From the IMG/VR virus record IMGVR_UViG_3300029286_000302, positions 1-20,145 of that record: 20,145 nucleotides of DNA; one strand, given 5' to 3'. This DNA is from a virus. The position numbers and the translations under genes were made by a program. The notes below the pieces were generated by a model. It was not told the DNA's origin. It saw only the letters and a program-made list of their open reading frames with translations, and made no database searches. Below are positions 7,129-15,473 of the stretch, piece after piece; positions within the stretch are counted from its first letter, which is position 1, and every line of letters begins with the position of its first letter.

Positions 7129-7170
7129 ATTTTTGGATAATAAGATATTTATTATTACATTTGCAATATA

Positions 7171-7200
7171 TTATATAACGAATACTAATTTTTATTTTTA
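7171..7200 (-). promoter_or_regulatory. Candidate phage promoter upstream of the protease-scaffold gene (CGTTATAT element)
   Basis: This is the second copy of the 30-base element at 5842-5871 (one mismatch), in the 100-base gap between the tape measure and protease genes. The minus-strand core TTCGTTATATAA is followed by TATATTGCAAATG, and ATG 7128 lies about 45 bases downstream. The gap contains no gene on the minus strand. Its position at the tail-to-head module boundary suits a promoter that starts a protease, capsid and tube transcript. Confidence 0.55.
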
Positions 7201-7228
7201 TGGAAAATTATATTAAGAAAAATATGGA

Positions 7229-10180
7229 CTACCTTGTAATACTAGCATTTTGTTTCGTAAGTTCAACATCATGTAAACCATTTGAAATGTTGACAAGTGA
7301 AACCTGTGGACTTGGTAACGCGCTCATTCCCAAAATTAATGCTTGAGATAATTTATCGTAGTCTATCATCCCACTAGTATTAATACTTTGTACTGGAGAA
7401 ACATATCCACCATTTTCATATTTACGGTTACCCTCATCATTTACCCTTCTAAGTAATGGTAAATACTTGGCTGTGGAATTTCTGTTGACAATGAACTCTC
7501 CTCCTTCAGCTTCTATTTTTACTCCTCCTTGAGAATGTCTGGCACCTTCAATGATACCACCTTTAGCGTATGGTTTATCGGGAACTTTCTGTACCGCTAT
7601 CGTAGCGATACTTGCGGCTGCGGCTACACCTGTTGCCACAGCAAGGAATACATTTGGTAATGCTTTGATAACTGCTAGTGCACCTTGAACAACACCCTCA
7701 ACAATTGCTGCCGCCTTACGCCATTGTGCCGCCTTGCGTTCCTTTATCATTTTCTCGTCTTCTAACTTTTTAATGTTAGCTCTCTGTAATTCTTCGGAAA
7801 TATATGCGGCGTCCTTAGCATCTTTTTCTTCTTGAATTAACCCTAGAAGTTCATCATATCTTTCACCATTGGCGTCCTTTAATTCTGTTTCATACTCAAG
7901 TAGTCTATCCTGTCTATCTGCTTCCACAGAATTCATTTCCTCATACTCAGCATTCAATTTATCAATTTTGGTCTGTTGTTTTTCAGACTCAGCGTCGAAT
8001 ATTGAAGCGATAAGTTCCATGGACTGTCCTAGACCTTGCATGATAATATCAATTTCTTCCCCATAGTTTGCAATAAACCCTTGAAGTTTCTCGTATCCAC
8101 GACTTTGTTTCTCAATTTCAGCAGTAGTTTCCGCTGTTTTATCGGCTGTATCAGTAACGGTTTTATTAATACTAATACTAACCTTATCAATTTGGTTATT
8201 TAATTTTAAATTTTCATTATTAGAATTAACAATTTCATTATTAGCGTTAGCAATTTGTGTTTTATTTTCAAGACTTTTGACTTCAGTTTCATTTATTTTA
8301 CTCTGAAGGTCTAAAGTTTTTTGTTGCTTTTCTTCAATTGAAAGAAATTTATCGTTTTTAACACTATCTAACTCGTTTTTCAAACGAATTGCGGTCGCAT
8401 CATTTTCTTCCTGATCTTTTAATATGTTATCTTTTTCTTCCTGAAGTTTTAATATGTTATTATCGTTACTTTTTTTCTGGTTCTCCAACCCAAGTTTTTC
8501 AAGTTCTAATTTTTCTTTAGTCTTTTCTTGTATCAGGATAAAATAGTCCAATTCAGTTTGGAGAGCATCAATTCGTTCCTTCCAACCAATTTTATGGTTC
8601 TCATCGATAATTTTATTTATCTCTAACACATTCTGACGATGTTCCTCAGCGTTTTTCTCAACAATTAATTGGTTATCTATTGCATCGGTTGCGTTTTTTA
8701 TCTGGTCACTAATTTCTTTGTTAATTTCATTGATAGACTGGTATTTAAACTCAAGTTCTGAAATAGCTGCACTGAGTTCATGTTGAACCTTTAAGTCCTT
8801 CAGATCTTGTTCATATTTTGTTTTACTTATTTCAACTTGGTAGTTATATAAGTCGTTCTCGGTTTTTAATACTACTAATTGAGCTTGTAAATTTATTATT
8901 CTTTCTTTTTCTTGCTCAGTAAAACTAGAAACACTAAGTCCCAACATGGCATAACCATCTAGTTCCTCATCTATAGCTTTTTTCTTTAAGTTATAAATTT
9001 CATTCTCAACATCTTTTTTCCCCGTTAATTTTAATAGTTGTATTTCAATTCCTTTAATTTCATCTTCCCTAGCTTTTATTGCAAGTTTTTCGGACTCATT
9101 ATATCTCAATCTTTCAGCAACGAATTTTTCAAAATAAACTAACTTTTGTCTTAATAACACCAATTCAACATTATCGGCTATAGTGGATTCGTTGTTTAAT
9201 ATTCTTTTTTCTTGAGCAAGTTGTAATTCAGTTCTTGCTTGTTTTACAATTGATACCGAAAGATTATCCGTATTATTTTTAAGCCTATTAATTTTTTCTT
9301 GGTTTACCAATATTTCTTTATCAAGAGATAAATTTTCTTTCTTTTTCTTAGGATCTTCAATTGATAATTGTTTAACGGCAATTAATTTTTTATATTCTTC
9401 TATCTGTGTTTTAATACTATCTTCAGTTAACTTTGCAGTTTGTTCAGTGGTCAGAGCATCAGTACCAAGCGCGAAATTTATTTCTTTAATTAAATTGAGT
9501 CTTTCTGAATAAAACTTATTTAAATTTTGAAGGTTCTTAGCGGATTCCTCATTAAACTTTCTTGAGTTTTCATTTGCTTCTTCTTCTTTTTTACTGGTAC
9601 CAGTTATTAAGTCTTTTATTTTCTCCCAATTAGAAATAAGCAACCCAATACCCACAACTAAAGCTCCGACTCCTGTTGATATCAATGCAGTCTTCATAGC
9701 CAATGAACTTGCCTTAACAGTTGTAACCAATTGTCCAAACCCAACTCCAACGGCTTTCAGTCCTTTCATATTGGTTGCGGAGAATAATTCAGATATCGCA
9801 TTGAGTCCTTGCATCACAGCAAGAAAACTTGCAGCTTTGGCTGTAATTTTATCAAATGTTTCTGAACTTCCACCAAGTAATGTTACGGCACCATTCACAG
9901 CAGCAAATGCTCCAACCATACCCTGTCCAAGTTTTACTATTGCTTTTAACTGTTGGTCGCCACTTACTTTTTGAACAACATTCTGTAATTTTTTTGCTTC
10001 ATCGGTCGCGTCCTTAAATTTATTTTTAAGGTCACCTAATTTCTGGTTCTGTGCCACCCATTCAGTAGTCCCAATCTTGAGACCCTTCATGGATGTTTCC
10101 ATTGCCTTAATTTCGTTGTTTAACGCAATTAATGACTTATCATCTACCTGAATTATAATTTGAGCCGTGCGTGTCGCCAT
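7229..10180 (-). CDS. Tail tape measure protein
   Basis: At 983 aa this is the longest gene. The N-terminus (RTAQIIIQVDDKSLIALNNE, residues 4-23) and the Ala/Gly-rich region about 80-185 are typical of tape measure proteins, with a hydrophobic segment near 163-183. Residues about 190-800 are largely long coiled coils rich in Glu, Lys, Asn and Gln. A second hydrophobic Ala/Val-rich stretch (about 825-865) precedes KGGIIEGARHSQGGVKIEAE and GGEFIVNR (about 873-900). This C-terminal signature occurs in many tape measures of Bacteroidota phages. The protein sets tail length; at about 1.5 angstrom per residue the tail would be near 150 nm, an estimate. The gene starts 2 bases after the hub-like gene ends. 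An unrelated short plus-strand frame overlaps its 3' end and is not counted. Confidence 0.9.
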   Translation of the reverse strand: MATRTAQIIIQVDDKSLIALNNEIKAMETSMKGLKIGTTEWVAQNQKLGDLKNKFKDATDEAKKLQNVVQKVSGDQQLKAIVKLGQGMVGAFAAVNGAVTLLGGSSETFDKITAKAASFLAVMQGLNAISELFSATNMKGLKAVGVGFGQLVTTVKASSLAMKTALISTGVGALVVGIGLLISNWEKIKDLITGTSKKEEEANENSRKFNEESAKNLQNLNKFYSERLNLIKEINFALGTDALTTEQTAKLTEDSIKTQIEEYKKLIAVKQLSIEDPKKKKENLSLDKEILVNQEKINRLKNNTDNLSVSIVKQARTELQLAQEKRILNNESTIADNVELVLLRQKLVYFEKFVAERLRYNESEKLAIKAREDEIKGIEIQLLKLTGKKDVENEIYNLKKKAIDEELDGYAMLGLSVSSFTEQEKERIINLQAQLVVLKTENDLYNYQVEISKTKYEQDLKDLKVQHELSAAISELEFKYQSINEINKEISDQIKNATDAIDNQLIVEKNAEEHRQNVLEINKIIDENHKIGWKERIDALQTELDYFILIQEKTKEKLELEKLGLENQKKSNDNNILKLQEEKDNILKDQEENDATAIRLKNELDSVKNDKFLSIEEKQQKTLDLQSKINETEVKSLENKTQIANANNEIVNSNNENLKLNNQIDKVSISINKTVTDTADKTAETTAEIEKQSRGYEKLQGFIANYGEEIDIIMQGLGQSMELIASIFDAESEKQQTKIDKLNAEYEEMNSVEADRQDRLLEYETELKDANGERYDELLGLIQEEKDAKDAAYISEELQRANIKKLEDEKMIKERKAAQWRKAAAIVEGVVQGALAVIKALPNVFLAVATGVAAAASIATIAVQKVPDKPYAKGGIIEGARHSQGGVKIEAEGGEFIVNRNSTAKYLPLLRRVNDEGNRKYENGGYVSPVQSINTSGMIDYDKLSQALILGMSALPSPQVSLVNISNGLHDVELTKQNASITR

Positions 10181-10182
10181 TG

Positions 10183-12225
10183 TTAATACTTTTTAATAAT
10201 TTTTATTGTTGCTCTCTGAGTCACCGGATTGAAACCCTGAATTTCCACCAGTGAATATAGTTCTCCTCTATATAACAAAGGACGGTTTATCTGCATTTCA
10301 TTCCAGTCATAACTCGTCATCAACATGTCGGCAGTAACTAATTCTGAATTTTGATAACGATCCCATTTATATTTGTGAAACCTAGACCAAAGTGTCTCAT
10401 GGAAATACCCGTTATCATCAAATACTAGAGAAAAGTCGGTACATAATGACTCGGTAACTCCAGTACTATTCCCCATCATCTGCCACAGGGCTTGGAGATA
10501 TGACGCTACTGGTGTTCTTCTGTCCTCAATATTATCTGTATTAACCTGAGATAACCAATCCGTAATTACTGTCCTGTATGATAATAACTGGAATGGGCTT
10601 ACTATTGGAATTGGAACTGAAAATCTAGTTGAACCAGTATACATACTGAAGAATAAATAATTCGCTAGGGGTCCTCTTGAAATTACATTCTCGAAGTCAG
10701 TAGTACTCGGGCCATAATAATACATCAAAGAACCATCTCCTTGGAATTTAATGGTACTCTCATTGTTCATCAAGTATGTGTCGGCGTCCGCCTTATTAAA
10801 TTTTACAGAATTATTATCCTGTGGAGTTTGTTTCGAAAGTATCGGTAAATAAAAAACTTGCATCCCGGCACTGGTATAACTACCAGCACTATTATAGTCA
10901 TTCCAAATATAATGTTTCTTAATAGTAGGTTCACTAAATGGAAGATCTATCTTGGTGACAGTACTTACATAGTTATTTAAGTTTACATTCGACTGTTCAA
11001 CAAACCCTACCCTATTAAATGTCTGGTTAAATGTTTTATTACTAACACTATACCATAGTCCAGTTGTGGGGTTATTCGTATCGAACCTCATAACTTTATT
11101 ATCTCCAAATACTTTCCTATTCAATGCGGGTTTAAATAGTACCGATGGATTGTTACTACTAAAATATGAACTATTAAATGTAGATGTACTTCTATCAACC
11201 TTATAGGTTATGTCATATGGATCTATTTCATCCGTCTTTTTAAAGTAAGTATCGTATGTTTCAAATTCAATTATTTTATTACCTGCATCAATTCTAAAGT
11301 ATAGGTTGAAGTAATTCATTACTCCTTTCAGGAATTCACCCTGTGACATATCCGGAAGGAATTTACCCATATTTAAATTAAGTGGAGCACTTCCATAAGC
11401 AGTATCCCCGCTAATTGCCTGGTCATATATATCGTCCGTTCCACTAAATAGATAAATAATTCTCTTGATATTATCATCATTGAAGAATTGTCCACCAAGA
11501 CTCCATCCCGCATCATTGATAATTTGTTTTACAATTGATACCAGATATAGTGCTGGAGGTAATTGATGAAAATAAAACCTGTTCTTACGGGTAGTCTCAA
11601 CAGTATTCAATAAGTGATAATAATTCTGTTTGGTGTTATCCGATGTAAATGTACTACCATCCATACTTAACTTCCCAGTATATACTGCGTTCTCGGTATA
11701 ATGCGTACTGTAAAAACTGAGTGGATATTGATAGAAAGTCTCATCACTATTCTTATAGTTTGCGTTGATATGGGTAATGATACTACTTTCATAATCCCAG
11801 TTAATTATCGTAGGAAAATTTAAGTCCTTCAATGTCTTTTTATCCCCAGTAGCAGTAGTCCCATTGATAGTATCAACCAGTTCCTTAAACTTTGAATAGA
11901 ATTTACATTTGTATGTATCCGTAGTTACGGATTCCAAATTAATTAACCCATCCAATATCAATTGCTGGTTATTATATACCTGACAACCGATATTTCTATT
12001 TCTCATGAAATAATTCTTGCTACCAATGGACTCAGGACTCCCAAATATTAGAGAATTCTCTTTTATTATTGGTAAGTTAAAGTCATAGGAAAAGTCCCCG
12101 TACTTATTGCTGATATCAGTGAAGTCATCCACAATTCTGGAAAATGAAAGATTAAGATCATTCACCTCCTTGTATATGAGTTCACCAAGTTCTGTTAAAA
12201 TTCTTATATTTGATATTGTAGACAT
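10183..12225 (-). CDS. Tail hub / tail-tip structural protein
   Basis: The 680-aa protein has no signal peptide or membrane helix. Residues 26-62 (SFSRIVDDFTDISNKYGDFSYDFNLPIIKE) match a pattern frequent in large structural proteins of Bacteroidota phages: 'D-I-x-x-x-x-G-x-F-S/T ... LP-x-x-x-x-N'. Two further blocks fit the same family: LPPALYLVSIVKQIINDAGW (222-241) and FLPDMSQGEFLKGVMNYFNL (289-308), the latter leading into FRIDAGNKIIEFETYDTYF. In tail-hub (gp27/Tal-like) proteins an 'x-D-M-x-x-x-x-F-L-x-x-x-x-x-x-F-x-L' block of this type precedes a beta sheet. It lies just upstream of the tape measure, with which hubs interact. The role is inferred from these patterns and position. A ring or baseplate wedge protein is the alternative. 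Confidence 0.6.
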   Translation of the reverse strand: MSTISNIRILTELGELIYKEVNDLNLSFSRIVDDFTDISNKYGDFSYDFNLPIIKENSLIFGSPESIGSKNYFMRNRNIGCQVYNNQQLILDGLINLESVTTDTYKCKFYSKFKELVDTINGTTATGDKKTLKDLNFPTIINWDYESSIITHINANYKNSDETFYQYPLSFYSTHYTENAVYTGKLSMDGSTFTSDNTKQNYYHLLNTVETTRKNRFYFHQLPPALYLVSIVKQIINDAGWSLGGQFFNDDNIKRIIYLFSGTDDIYDQAISGDTAYGSAPLNLNMGKFLPDMSQGEFLKGVMNYFNLYFRIDAGNKIIEFETYDTYFKKTDEIDPYDITYKVDRSTSTFNSSYFSSNNPSVLFKPALNRKVFGDNKVMRFDTNNPTTGLWYSVSNKTFNQTFNRVGFVEQSNVNLNNYVSTVTKIDLPFSEPTIKKHYIWNDYNSAGSYTSAGMQVFYLPILSKQTPQDNNSVKFNKADADTYLMNNESTIKFQGDGSLMYYYGPSTTDFENVISRGPLANYLFFSMYTGSTRFSVPIPIVSPFQLLSYRTVITDWLSQVNTDNIEDRRTPVASYLQALWQMMGNSTGVTESLCTDFSLVFDDNGYFHETLWSRFHKYKWDRYQNSELVTADMLMTSYDWNEMQINRPLLYRGELYSLVEIQGFNPVTQRATIKIIKKY

Positions 12226-12236
12226 CTATCTATATA

Positions 12237-14564
12237 TTAAGTACTTATGTTGTTCTCTGAAATTGTTTCTCTAAATATTAACTGAATAGAATACTGGTTT
12301 TCGTTGCTAGATTTAGTAGCAGTCTGTCCAATAACGGTAATATAATTTTGATGTACATCAGTATAGTTATAAATTTTATTACTTTGGAGTAACCCCATCA
12401 GATAATAATAAACATCCTCAGATATAATTCCAGTATTTACAACATATGTTTTTGTGAACATAGTATTGAAAATTGAGTTATATTGGAAGCCCAGACCCGC
12501 ACTACCATCATCACTAATTGGATATGGTTTCTGGTATGAACTTCTGGATATTTCCTGCTGTTCCTGACGCTCACCAACGAATGAAAATGTTTCATATGTC
12601 CCAAGTTTACTAAGGAACGCTACATTGAAGTAAGATGGTTGTTCGTCAATTTCCAATAAGTAGGATTTTTTCTCCGTGTATAATGGACTGATATGTACAT
12701 GACGGATCCAGAATTCTACTTTTCTTATTTTATTACCGGATGTTTCATAAGACGATAGTCCTAATTTATTGTATCCCATATTTAAACAACATACTCCACC
12801 AAAATTATTTAATGTAGTTGTTGGTATTGAGAAGAAATTTACATTAGAATAAGTTGTACCATCGTACATATAGATATTACCCCTTACAGCCATTGCAAAC
12901 CCATAATTTTTTGGAATTACAACATAATAAAGTTCATCACTGTCCCTGTGGGAATATTTTGTATTGGGAGCGGTATTTAAGAATGGAGTATCATATCTCC
13001 AAGTCGTCCCTGAAAGACCTCTATATGACTCCATAGTATTACTATCCTCAAAATTCAATGCGGAATTAATTACCCACCCATATGATGTAATACCTTTATA
13101 TCTCTTTTTCTTTGTATTACTATTTGGAACTAGAGGATATTTTTCACCATATTTGAGGTAATAACTACACATCATGTCCGCAAGATATGTTGCACCAGTG
13201 AAATTAAAGTCGAATTTTGAAGTGTTAACAAAATTTTTCAACGATGAACTCAAGTCAAATTGATGCTGGTTAGTTTTATTGTATGGAAGTTCTAGTTCAA
13301 GCACACGTTTGTAATTTACTGGGTTTGGAGTGTCCCCATATTTCAGTTCTTCATCAACAAATAATTCAGTATAGATACTATAATTTGAAACCAGAGCACC
13401 ATCGAATTCAGTTACCCCACCCTGAGTATTTGTAAGGGTTAAATTAGACCCAGTAATTGTTACATTACTTGTACTTAGATCATACATATTCCCAGTTTCT
13501 TTCGACCTTAAAGTAATTGTACTTCCTGAAGATGAGATATAATATAACCTAGATATAATTGGATCTTTCTGTAATACTTCTGAAAAACTTGTGGTAATTT
13601 CTTCCCCGGAATTCGTTCCAACTGGATTACCAATTTCATCTGATAAAATACTTTCAAGAAAATATGTACTTCTGTCTGGGTATTCTTTACTTCTAAACTC
13701 AGCGGTATATACATATGGATATACAAGGTTGAATACAACCACGACATCACTTATAGTTCCAGTTACTCTAAACTCGTTAATACTTACCAACGGATTAACT
13801 GAGTTGGTACTAGTATTTACATTTAAGATAATAGGATTTTCAACCGCAACAATTTTATCGGTTGGGGATATGGTTTGAAAGTCTGAGGTTCTAAATTCAC
13901 CATCGAATATTTGTACTTGTACCTGTGAAGAACATATCCCCTCAACAGAACGAACATAATATATTCCTGCAGTAAGTCCCGAAAATACATGAGTACGAGT
14001 AGTTCCAGTTTGAGACACCCCATTTAAAAACCAATTTATTGTTGTTCCAGTAGCTCCACTTACTCCAGCATAAATTTGTCCATCTGAACCACCTCTAATT
14101 GATGGAGATGTTGCTGTGGAGCCAGTAACTGATAAATGACAAGCAGGAGGGGTGTAACATACTGGCTCGTCTTGTTGAGGAAGGAGTACTAATTCACTTG
14201 TATCAGTATCGTAAGCCCATTGGGTATTTCCCTGTTCAATAACTTTTAAACACTCATGGTCAAATTGGTATGTAGTTACACCCGCGGGTATGGTAATTTG
14301 TACTGGTACATCATATGTATATGGAAACCCAGGTTGTAATATTCCATTGATAATAATTGAATACTGTTGTACACAGGTATATTCAATAAAGAATTCTTCT
14401 GCGGCTGCAACATCTAATGTAACATCAATTACTTGGTTGTATATATTATATAATTTTCCACCCAACCAATATTGCTCAGATAAATTACATCCGCCAGCCG
14501 GAGCTAGTTCGACACTTATTTCTACTGAAGTTGCTCCACTACATACTATATAAGTTTCTGCCAT
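12237..14564 (-). CDS. Large tail structural protein with an SprB-like repeat domain
   Basis: The 775-aa product is unrecognised overall, but the layout can be read. Residues 1-135 are a Cys-containing beta region. Residues about 142-220 form one SprB-like/Ig-like domain: SIRGGSDGQIYAGVSGATG (155-173), then INWFLNG, then FSGLTAGIYYVRSVEGICSS (194-213). This is the 'G-G-x-D-G-x-I ... W ... G-L-x-A-G-x-Y-x-V-x-x-x-x-x-x-C' signature of surface adhesin repeats of gliding Bacteroidota. The remainder (about 225-775) is rich in Tyr, Asn, Ser and Thr, with no coiled coil, and resembles large baseplate or tail-tip proteins. The gene lies between the neck-like protein and the hub-like protein, separated by 10-11 bases on each side. 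It is probably part of the tail tip, with the SprB-like domain possibly contacting the host surface; the role is inferred. Confidence 0.5.
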   Translation of the reverse strand: MAETYIVCSGATSVEISVELAPAGGCNLSEQYWLGGKLYNIYNQVIDVTLDVAAAEEFFIEYTCVQQYSIIINGILQPGFPYTYDVPVQITIPAGVTTYQFDHECLKVIEQGNTQWAYDTDTSELVLLPQQDEPVCYTPPACHLSVTGSTATSPSIRGGSDGQIYAGVSGATGTTINWFLNGVSQTGTTRTHVFSGLTAGIYYVRSVEGICSSQVQVQIFDGEFRTSDFQTISPTDKIVAVENPIILNVNTSTNSVNPLVSINEFRVTGTISDVVVVFNLVYPYVYTAEFRSKEYPDRSTYFLESILSDEIGNPVGTNSGEEITTSFSEVLQKDPIISRLYYISSSGSTITLRSKETGNMYDLSTSNVTITGSNLTLTNTQGGVTEFDGALVSNYSIYTELFVDEELKYGDTPNPVNYKRVLELELPYNKTNQHQFDLSSSLKNFVNTSKFDFNFTGATYLADMMCSYYLKYGEKYPLVPNSNTKKKRYKGITSYGWVINSALNFEDSNTMESYRGLSGTTWRYDTPFLNTAPNTKYSHRDSDELYYVVIPKNYGFAMAVRGNIYMYDGTTYSNVNFFSIPTTTLNNFGGVCCLNMGYNKLGLSSYETSGNKIRKVEFWIRHVHISPLYTEKKSYLLEIDEQPSYFNVAFLSKLGTYETFSFVGERQEQQEISRSSYQKPYPISDDGSAGLGFQYNSIFNTMFTKTYVVNTGIISEDVYYYLMGLLQSNKIYNYTDVHQNYITVIGQTATKSSNENQYSIQLIFRETISENNIST

Positions 14565-14574
14565 AATTATTAAT

Positions 14575-15030
14575 TTATTTATTTCCTATTGTAACTGTTA
14601 GGTCAGTTGCTATTTGATCCGATATTTGTACACTCAGATCTTCACTTATGTATTCACTGATAATATCCAATGACGCACCGATCATCGGGTCGATAAATTT
14701 CTTTGCTTTAATTCCTATCTTGTAGATACTATTCTGGATTGCGAACGCCAAAGAGTTTATTGTTTGCCCGGGTCTTGGTCTAATATTTTTCTTCTTTATC
14801 CACTTTATCAATGCCTCAACTGGAACTTTCTTAACCCTCGGTCTTCTCCCTGAGTCAACCCATTTGAAATAGTTATTGGCTACTAGTATCCACGCATTGT
14901 CCTTGTAAGTCCATTCAATACTATCAATAAGGTCTGTCTTACCCAACTTATAGATAATTAATATCTGGTCACAGGCAGCAGTTAATTCCTTTAGAATTTC
15001 TTTATTTATATCTACAGCTATTACAGACAT
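14575..15030 (-). CDS. Probable neck / tail-completion protein (HK97 gp10-like)
   Basis: The 151-aa protein has an N-terminal helix, followed by a strand pair (IEWTYKDNAWILVANNYFKW), then WVDSGRRPRVKKVPVEALIKWIKKKNIRP (about residues 58-86). Next comes NSLAFAIQNSIYKIGIKAKKFIDP (about 93-116) and an amphipathic C-terminal helix. The order 'Y/F-x-x-W-V-x-x-G-R-x-P ... V-x-x-L-x-x-W-I ... AFAIxxxIxxxGI/TxxxxFIDP' is the usual pattern of HK97 gp10-like tail-completion proteins, which join head and tail. It overlaps the tail-terminator-like gene by 10 bases (start 15030, previous stop 15021), implying coupled translation. Basic residues near 65-86 are typical. Identification is by pattern. Confidence 0.55.
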   Translation of the reverse strand: MSVIAVDINKEILKELTAACDQILIIYKLGKTDLIDSIEWTYKDNAWILVANNYFKWVDSGRRPRVKKVPVEALIKWIKKKNIRPRPGQTINSLAFAIQNSIYKIGIKAKKFIDPMIGASLDIISEYISEDLSVQISDQIATDLTVTIGNK

Positions 15031-15440
15031 TCTCTATTTGAGTAAAGTTTAATATCGAGTCTTATTCCACATGCGTTATCCGCGTTGATGGTCTTAACAC
15101 TTAACCCTGTTGGGATATCCATTAATTTATAATCTGGATCTCGTTTTAGATAGTACAGGAATTTATCGGCAAGGACTTCACACTCGGATATCTTTAGGAT
15201 CTCATCATCGGTATTATCGGATTTGGGTAATTCCAAGAAGTCAATACTGAAAGTAAATGTCTTGGTAAGTTTGTTTACGGTGTTATAGTCAACTAGGACT
15301 GGCATCTCGAACCAACAGTTTGGATATTTATCACCTTTACCCAGTGACATATCAAAGGTATTCCCTATGTAGAAACTCTTACAATCTAGTTTATTGAGAG
15401 CAATATCCTTACAGGTGTCAACTAAATTTTGGATAGTCAT
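15021..15440 (-). CDS. Probable tail terminator protein
   Basis: The 139-aa protein begins MTIQNLVDTCKDIALNKLDCKSF, an amphipathic helix, followed by a short strand and a loop. It then has a central beta sheet (YPNCWFEMPVLVDYN, then KTFTFSIDFLELPKSDN), a helix EILKISECEVLADKFLYYL (about residues 80-98) and a closing strand pair ending in GIRLDIKLYSN. An N-terminal helix, a sheet with D-F-L-E-L, and a central A-D-K-F-L-x-x-L helix is the usual arrangement of tail terminators in Bacteroidota phages. Their job is to cap the tail tube and join it to the neck. It overlaps the next gene by 10 bases and is preceded by a 33-base gap that holds a CGTTATAT element and an inverted repeat. The call is by pattern. 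Confidence 0.5.
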   Translation of the reverse strand: MTIQNLVDTCKDIALNKLDCKSFYIGNTFDMSLGKGDKYPNCWFEMPVLVDYNTVNKLTKTFTFSIDFLELPKSDNTDDEILKISECEVLADKFLYYLKRDPDYKLMDIPTGLSVKTINADNACGIRLDIKLYSNRECL

Positions 15441-15442
15441 AT

Positions 15443-15460
15443 TTCATATCATTATATGAA
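15443..15460 (-). repeat. Perfect 7-bp inverted repeat abutting a start codon
   Basis: TTCATAT (15443-15449) and ATATGAA (15454-15460) are exact inverted repeats around a 4-base loop. They lie 2 bases upstream of ATG 15440 and directly downstream of the CGTTATAT element. The repeat could be a protein-binding site near the start of the tail-terminator-like gene or a hairpin that limits its translation. AT-rich DNA produces such repeats by chance fairly often. Confidence 0.4.
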
Positions 15461-15470
15461 TATAACGAAA
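15460..15470 (-). promoter_or_regulatory. CGTTATAT element upstream of the tail-terminator-like gene
   Basis: Minus-strand TTTCGTTATAT lies in the 33-base gap between the chaperone-like gene and ATG 15440, 20 bases from the start. It shares TTCGTTATAT with the elements at 7171 and 5842, including the preceding A/T-rich run, though it lacks the AA that follows the core in those copies. Confidence 0.45.
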
Positions 15471-15473
15471 TTC

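Noticed and set aside
7200-7346. Plus-strand frame of 48 codons starting in the gap after the tape measure gene, with a lipoprotein-like N-terminus (VILAFCFVSSTSCK)
   Set aside because: It overlaps the 3' end of the tape measure gene on the other strand for nearly all its length, is the only plus-strand candidate, and has no neighbours in that direction. The lipobox-like string can be a chance product. Worth a homology search but not called.
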